This document shows, piece by piece, positions 60,226-64,000 of a stretch of 64,000 bases of DNA; the first letter of the stretch is position 1, and every line of letters begins with the position of its first letter. Source of the stretch: Chloroflexi bacterium CFX4. Its GTDB lineage: Bacteria; Chloroflexota; Anaerolineae; Aggregatilineales; UBA2796. The stretch covers positions 62,001-126,000 of the forward strand of contig QWHC01000003.1 of the NCBI GenBank assembly GCA_021404685.1, written 5' to 3'. A program made the translations under genes and the position numbers. A model generated the notes under the pieces. It was not told the DNA's origin. It made no database searches and was given only the letters and a program-made list of their open reading frames with translations.

Positions 60226-63200
60226 ATGACGGATCAACTACTGCCACCTGAACTTGAAGCAATCCTCTCACAGCTTTCGCCAACAGATCGAGCTGAGGCA
60301 GAAGCATTGCTCTACCGCGCCCGAAATGCTGATGAATTTGCCACGATGTTGCTGGCAAATCCACACCTGATGCAAGTGATGAACGAGGCACTCATGACAA
60401 GTCAGGGCAACACCAACTCATTATTGGAACGCGAGGCGTATGCCCTGCAAAGTGAGGATTTGCGTGTGCTTCAACAACCAAGCGCTGATAATCTGCGGGC
60501 GCGTGCGGCTGCATGGGAAGCCTTTCTACAGCGCCCGTCACTGGCAGTTCGTCCCGATTTGGCAGCCGATGCGCGTGGGCAATTGGCTGTGATGTACCTC
60601 AGCCTTTACGATTTAACGCAAGATGAAGCAGCCGCTCAACGTGGCGAGGCGATCCTTGCAGAATTGCTCGACATTTATAGCGCTACGGAAACTGAAAATC
60701 TGCCGCACCTTTTGAACACACACCGCAACCTTGCCACGCTCAATATGAAACGCTATGCCCTGAGCGACGACGCACACCATTTTGAGGCAGCAGATCGGCA
60801 TTTGATTGCTATGCGTGATTTGGGAGAGGGCGATTTTCAGCGGTTTGCCTTTCAAGCACGCTTAGATTTATACACTGCCCGTGCTGAACGTGAGGAAAGC
60901 CCTGAGAACCGCACAGCGTTGGCACGTGTGCTGCTGGAAGCGTTGGAGGCACACCGACCGAATCTGAGCCGCCGTGAATGGCTAACAACATTGCTGGAAA
61001 CCAGCCAAAAGTTGCTTGAGGAAGGGCTGTTTCATGCCGTGATCGTTTTTGCTGAGAAGTTGTTGCCCGAACTCACACCAAGCGACGGAGCGCTTTGGCG
61101 AGATGCCTATTTCGTGGCAGCTTGCGCGTTTGCTCAAACGGCGCTGCTGCTTGAACAGCACAGCTACTTTGAGACAGCGCGGGCAAGTTTCGAGGCAGTT
61201 TTGCCGCACTATGATCCTGAAACTGATTTCACACAATGGCGACTTGCTCATCACCTTTTGATTGAACTTTACGTCCGCCGTGAGCAAGGTGGGCGCGGCG
61301 CTAACTTGCAGCGTGCGCTTGCCTATGCCGAACAATTACGCGCCCGCGTTTCACCCACTGAACCAAATTATGTGTTGGTCTTGAATGCGCTTTGTCAGAT
61401 TCATGGCACCTTGGCAATCCTGACAGAGGCAGGCACCAATACCGAACTTGGCATTCTCTACGGCACACAGGCGCTTGACCGCTTGAATGAGGATGGACAG
61501 CCTGAGGCACGCCTGATGGGCGCTGCCCTGCGCCAAAACATTGCGGCATGTTACCTCTACCGACCAAACGGCGCGCCGCTTGATAACTTGCAACAAGCTG
61601 AATGTTATTTAGAGCGCGCCGCTGAAGTCTTTCAGGAATTTGATGATTCTTTGCGTTGGGCAGAAGTGCAGCATGGGCTGGGAATAATTGCCTTTCGCAT
61701 GGCAGAATTGACGAACGCGCCAACCAACCTTGAGAAAGCCCGCACAAGCCTAAAGGCAGCGGCGGACGTTTTTGAGCGGTTGGGCGTTGCTTCGCGCTTG
61801 AGCATGGCGCTTTCGGCGCTCGGCGTCGTTATGCAAATGATGGATTCTGAGCCGCAGTTCACCGTTGCACATCTGCAAGAAGCGCTTGATTACTACGACC
61901 GCGCCGTCAGGCTGATTGACGCGGCGGCTGAGCCTTTCGCCTTCGGCATCAATCGTTTTGGTGCGGGAAACATTCACCTTGATCTCTATTTTCATGATAA
62001 AAGCGACGCGCATTTGCGCCGTGCCTATGGCGAATATTTTCGTGCTGCGGAAGCATTTTTTAGCTATCCGCTGATGGGGCAGCGTGTGAATGCGAATATT
62101 GCCACGGTGCATTTTCTGGAAGGGGCTTGGGCAAAAGCGCTGGCACGGTATCGGCAGATCATCGCACAGGGAATCGTTGACCTGCGGGCTTCCAGCTCTG
62201 AAATGGGGCAGCGCGGTATCATCGCCGAGATCGCTGAAATTTATGCGCGGGCTGCCTACTGTTTGCTTTCGCTAGAAACGCCTAATGTGGCAGAGGCATT
62301 CCAAGTTTTTGAGATGGGTAAAACGCAGTTGCTCAATCAAGCCCTGACCTTGGCAAACCTTGATCTCTCGGCACTTTCTGATGAACATGCTGACTTGCGC
62401 GGGCGCATTGAGACATTGCGCGCTGAGATCGATCAGCAAGAAGCATTTCTGCGGCAAGCACAGCGCACACCGCAAATCGAAGCGGCTGCCATTCAAGCAG
62501 CATTTGAACTGTTGATGGCACATCGCCATACGCTTAAGACACACCTCGATGAACTGAGTGCGCTTTTTCCAACCTACGCACCACAACCGCCTAGTTTGGA
62601 AGCAATGCTAAGTGCTATCCCGCAAGGCAGTGTGCTGATTGCGCCTTTGGTGACGGTTGTTGGTGGAAAATGTTTCATCATTCCCAGCGGCACAACACAC
62701 CTGACCGAACAGCACATGCTTGATCTGCCCGAACTTAATGATGTAGAACTCTGGAGACAACTTGGCATACGCGCACTGCCTACCGATCAAACGACATGGC
62801 TGCAAGCCCTTCAGTCTTATAAATCAGGCGGCGTTGGTCAGTTGGTGTGGCGTGGTGCAAGCCAACGCATTCTGGCTTGGCTTTGGCAAGTGCTGGCGAA
62901 ACCTATCTGCAACGCGCTACAAGGGCTGCCACATAAAAGCCTGCTGATTCTGCCGAGTGCGGGATTGCAATTGCTGCCAATTCATGCTGCCTATGATCCT
63001 GACGTGCAGACATACTTAGGCGATCTTTTCGAGATCAGCTATGTGCCTTCTGCCTATGCGCTTACCCTGCTCAAGCAGCGCAGCAACACACCACACACCG
63101 CGCAGCGTGCGTTCATAGGCGGTGTTGCCGATTATGATCAACATAGTGGGTTGCGTGATTTGCCGAATGTGACACTCGAAATAGGCGTAGTGGCTGCACT

Positions 63201-63822
63201 GACAAACAGCACACCGCACCTTGATACCGCTTTCACACGCGAAGCAATCAAGGCGGCTGCCCAAAGTGCCGATTGGCTGCATTTTGCCTGTCACGGTGGT
63301 TTTGCGTGGGATCGTGATCCACTGGCAACTGCCCTTTACTTACATAATGGTCAGCCTTTCACCTTGGCAGACATCCTTAGCGCCTTAAAATTCGCAAACG
63401 CACCGCATATCACGCTCTCTGCCTGTGAAACGGGCTTGATCAGCACGGCGCAGGCGCCCGATGAATTTGTTGGGCTGCCAGCGGGCTTGTTACAGGTCGG
63501 CGGACGGAGCGTACTAAGCAGTTTGTGGGAAGTGAACGACTTGGCGGCTGCCCTGACGGTGGCACGCTTCTCGTATTTGGTACTCCACAAGAGCCTGCCA
63601 CCGAGTGCGGCACTGGCACACACACAACGCTGGTTGCGGCTTAGCACAAAAGCAGCCCTGTTGGATACACTTCGTCTCCAGCTTGAACAAGCTGATTCGA
63701 CCACACTTAGAAATGCCTACCAAAGATTGTTTCAGAGCCTTGAGCAATATCCCGTACCAGATGAAGGACTGCCGTTTAGCGCCCTTGAGCATTGGGCAGC
63801 CTTCACCTATACAGGCATCTAG
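60226..63822 (+). CDS. TPR-CHAT domain protein (caspase-like)
   Basis: 1198 residues. A long helical TPR-type region (about 1-780) contains LRARAAAWEAFLQRPSLAVR, ERGEAILAELLD-like repeats and FQVFEMGKTQLLNQALTLAN. The C-terminal CHAT domain (about 840-1195) has LPHKSLLILPSAGLQLLPIH, the catalytic His1023 in WLHFACHGGF and Cys1067 in ITLSACETGLIS, then GLPAGLLQVGGRSVLSSLWE. Both catalytic residues are present, so a caspase-like protease is expected. CHAT-TPR proteins occur in regulated cell death and signalling; no gasdermin or other obvious substrate gene is adjacent. It has no signal peptide. Confidence 0.93.
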   Translation: MTDQLLPPELEAILSQLSPTDRAEAEALLYRARNADEFATMLLANPHLMQVMNEALMTSQGNTNSLLEREAYALQSEDLRVLQQPSADNLRARAAAWEAFLQRPSLAVRPDLAADARGQLAVMYLSLYDLTQDEAAAQRGEAILAELLDIYSATETENLPHLLNTHRNLATLNMKRYALSDDAHHFEAADRHLIAMRDLGEGDFQRFAFQARLDLYTARAEREESPENRTALARVLLEALEAHRPNLSRREWLTTLLETSQKLLEEGLFHAVIVFAEKLLPELTPSDGALWRDAYFVAACAFAQTALLLEQHSYFETARASFEAVLPHYDPETDFTQWRLAHHLLIELYVRREQGGRGANLQRALAYAEQLRARVSPTEPNYVLVLNALCQIHGTLAILTEAGTNTELGILYGTQALDRLNEDGQPEARLMGAALRQNIAACYLYRPNGAPLDNLQQAECYLERAAEVFQEFDDSLRWAEVQHGLGIIAFRMAELTNAPTNLEKARTSLKAAADVFERLGVASRLSMALSALGVVMQMMDSEPQFTVAHLQEALDYYDRAVRLIDAAAEPFAFGINRFGAGNIHLDLYFHDKSDAHLRRAYGEYFRAAEAFFSYPLMGQRVNANIATVHFLEGAWAKALARYRQIIAQGIVDLRASSSEMGQRGIIAEIAEIYARAAYCLLSLETPNVAEAFQVFEMGKTQLLNQALTLANLDLSALSDEHADLRGRIETLRAEIDQQEAFLRQAQRTPQIEAAAIQAAFELLMAHRHTLKTHLDELSALFPTYAPQPPSLEAMLSAIPQGSVLIAPLVTVVGGKCFIIPSGTTHLTEQHMLDLPELNDVELWRQLGIRALPTDQTTWLQALQSYKSGGVGQLVWRGASQRILAWLWQVLAKPICNALQGLPHKSLLILPSAGLQLLPIHAAYDPDVQTYLGDLFEISYVPSAYALTLLKQRSNTPHTAQRAFIGGVADYDQHSGLRDLPNVTLEIGVVAALTNSTPHLDTAFTREAIKAAAQSADWLHFACHGGFAWDRDPLATALYLHNGQPFTLADILSALKFANAPHITLSACETGLISTAQAPDEFVGLPAGLLQVGGRSVLSSLWEVNDLAAALTVARFSYLVLHKSLPPSAALAHTQRWLRLSTKAALLDTLRLQLEQADSTTLRNAYQRLFQSLEQYPVPDEGLPFSALEHWAAFTYTGI

Positions 63823-63974
63823 GGCTGCATGGCGGCTAACTTAGTTATGGGTGTGCGCCGATCTGAAAGATTTCAGGTATCTCTGGCGTTCACCCTTTCA
63901 GAAAGCACCTTGACGTGCGCGCCGCAGACAGGCATCATTGAGCGGAGCATTACCCATCTTTGGAAAGAAACCGC

Positions 63975-64000
63975 ATGTCGAAACATACTATTGTTGTGCT
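63975..64000 (+). CDS. Start of a further gene, cut by window edge
   Basis: ATG 63975, preceded by GGAAAG, gives MSKHTIVVL before the window ends. The start resembles isocitrate/isopropylmalate dehydrogenases, but nine residues cannot show it. 152 bp separate it from the CHAT gene. Confidence 0.45.

Overview
The window reads as chromosomal DNA of a moderately GC-rich, free-living bacterium with a compact genome, most likely a member of Chloroflexota (Anaerolineae-like). That placement is inference. It rests on the gene mix (a Ser/Thr kinase-AAA-TPR regulator, a CHAT-TPR protease, Uma2 nucleases, secreted FGE-sulfatase-fold and SH3b-propeller proteins, a tandem-domain cyclase, a methylmalonyl-CoA epimerase), not on a marker tree. 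No rRNA, tRNA, CRISPR array or insertion sequence was seen. Several promoters carry a good -10, often TGcTATAnT, and many convergent genes overlap by 4-28 bp.

Layout. 1-3418 (minus): gyrB, interrupted after EGDSAGG by a 481-residue intein with an HNH-like core and a long W-repeat helical region. 3666-9897 (plus): a three-gene ABC-2 export operon, a lycopene-cyclase-domain-like membrane protein and a GH31 glucosidase. 9894-14058 (minus): receiver protein, transketolase, secreted FGE-sulfatase-domain protein. 14379-16227 (plus): EamA transporter, small PD-(D/E)XK-like protein, lipoprotein. 16230-24778 (minus): a branched-chain amino acid block, in transcription order leader peptide/terminator, small ORF, ilvB, uma2, ilvH, ilvC, leuA, uma2, cimA. 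24864-26377 (plus): two overlapping SLATT/DUF4231-like 2TM proteins. 26369-31691 (minus): a PknK-like kinase-AAA-TPR protein and a secreted propeller-SH3b protein. 31850-35099 (plus): methyltransferase, SDR, methylmalonyl-CoA epimerase, CPBP-like membrane protein. 35096-36655 (minus): tandem class III cyclase. 36713-40428 (plus): GT-C-like and other membrane proteins. 40432-43570 (minus): pgl and mutS2. 43914-45701: VOC protein, a membrane protein behind a terminator-bearing 5' leader, a histidine phosphatase. 45834-49586 (plus): an AT-richer three-gene cassette with one coiled-coil protein and two paralogous BrxD/DUF2791-like ATPases. 49667-53243: ABM-like protein, DJ-1/PfpI protein, and a receiver-histidine kinase-OmpR regulator group. 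53384-59500 (minus): FGGY kinase, uronate isomerase, LarA-like racemase, nadD, obg. 59676-64000: small protein, CHAT-TPR protein, start of a further gene.

How genes work together. CimA plus IlvB/IlvH/IlvC and LeuA give pyruvate-based routes to isoleucine, valine and leucine. The best regulatory find is upstream of ilvB: a 38-codon peptide dense in Leu/Ile/Val, mutually exclusive hairpins, a 13-nt antiterminator pairing (12 of 13 positions) and an intrinsic terminator, which together look like ribosome-mediated attenuation. The accessory content most worth following is the BrxD-like two-ATPase cassette and the SLATT pair, both of which resemble parts of biological-conflict systems without the usual partners.
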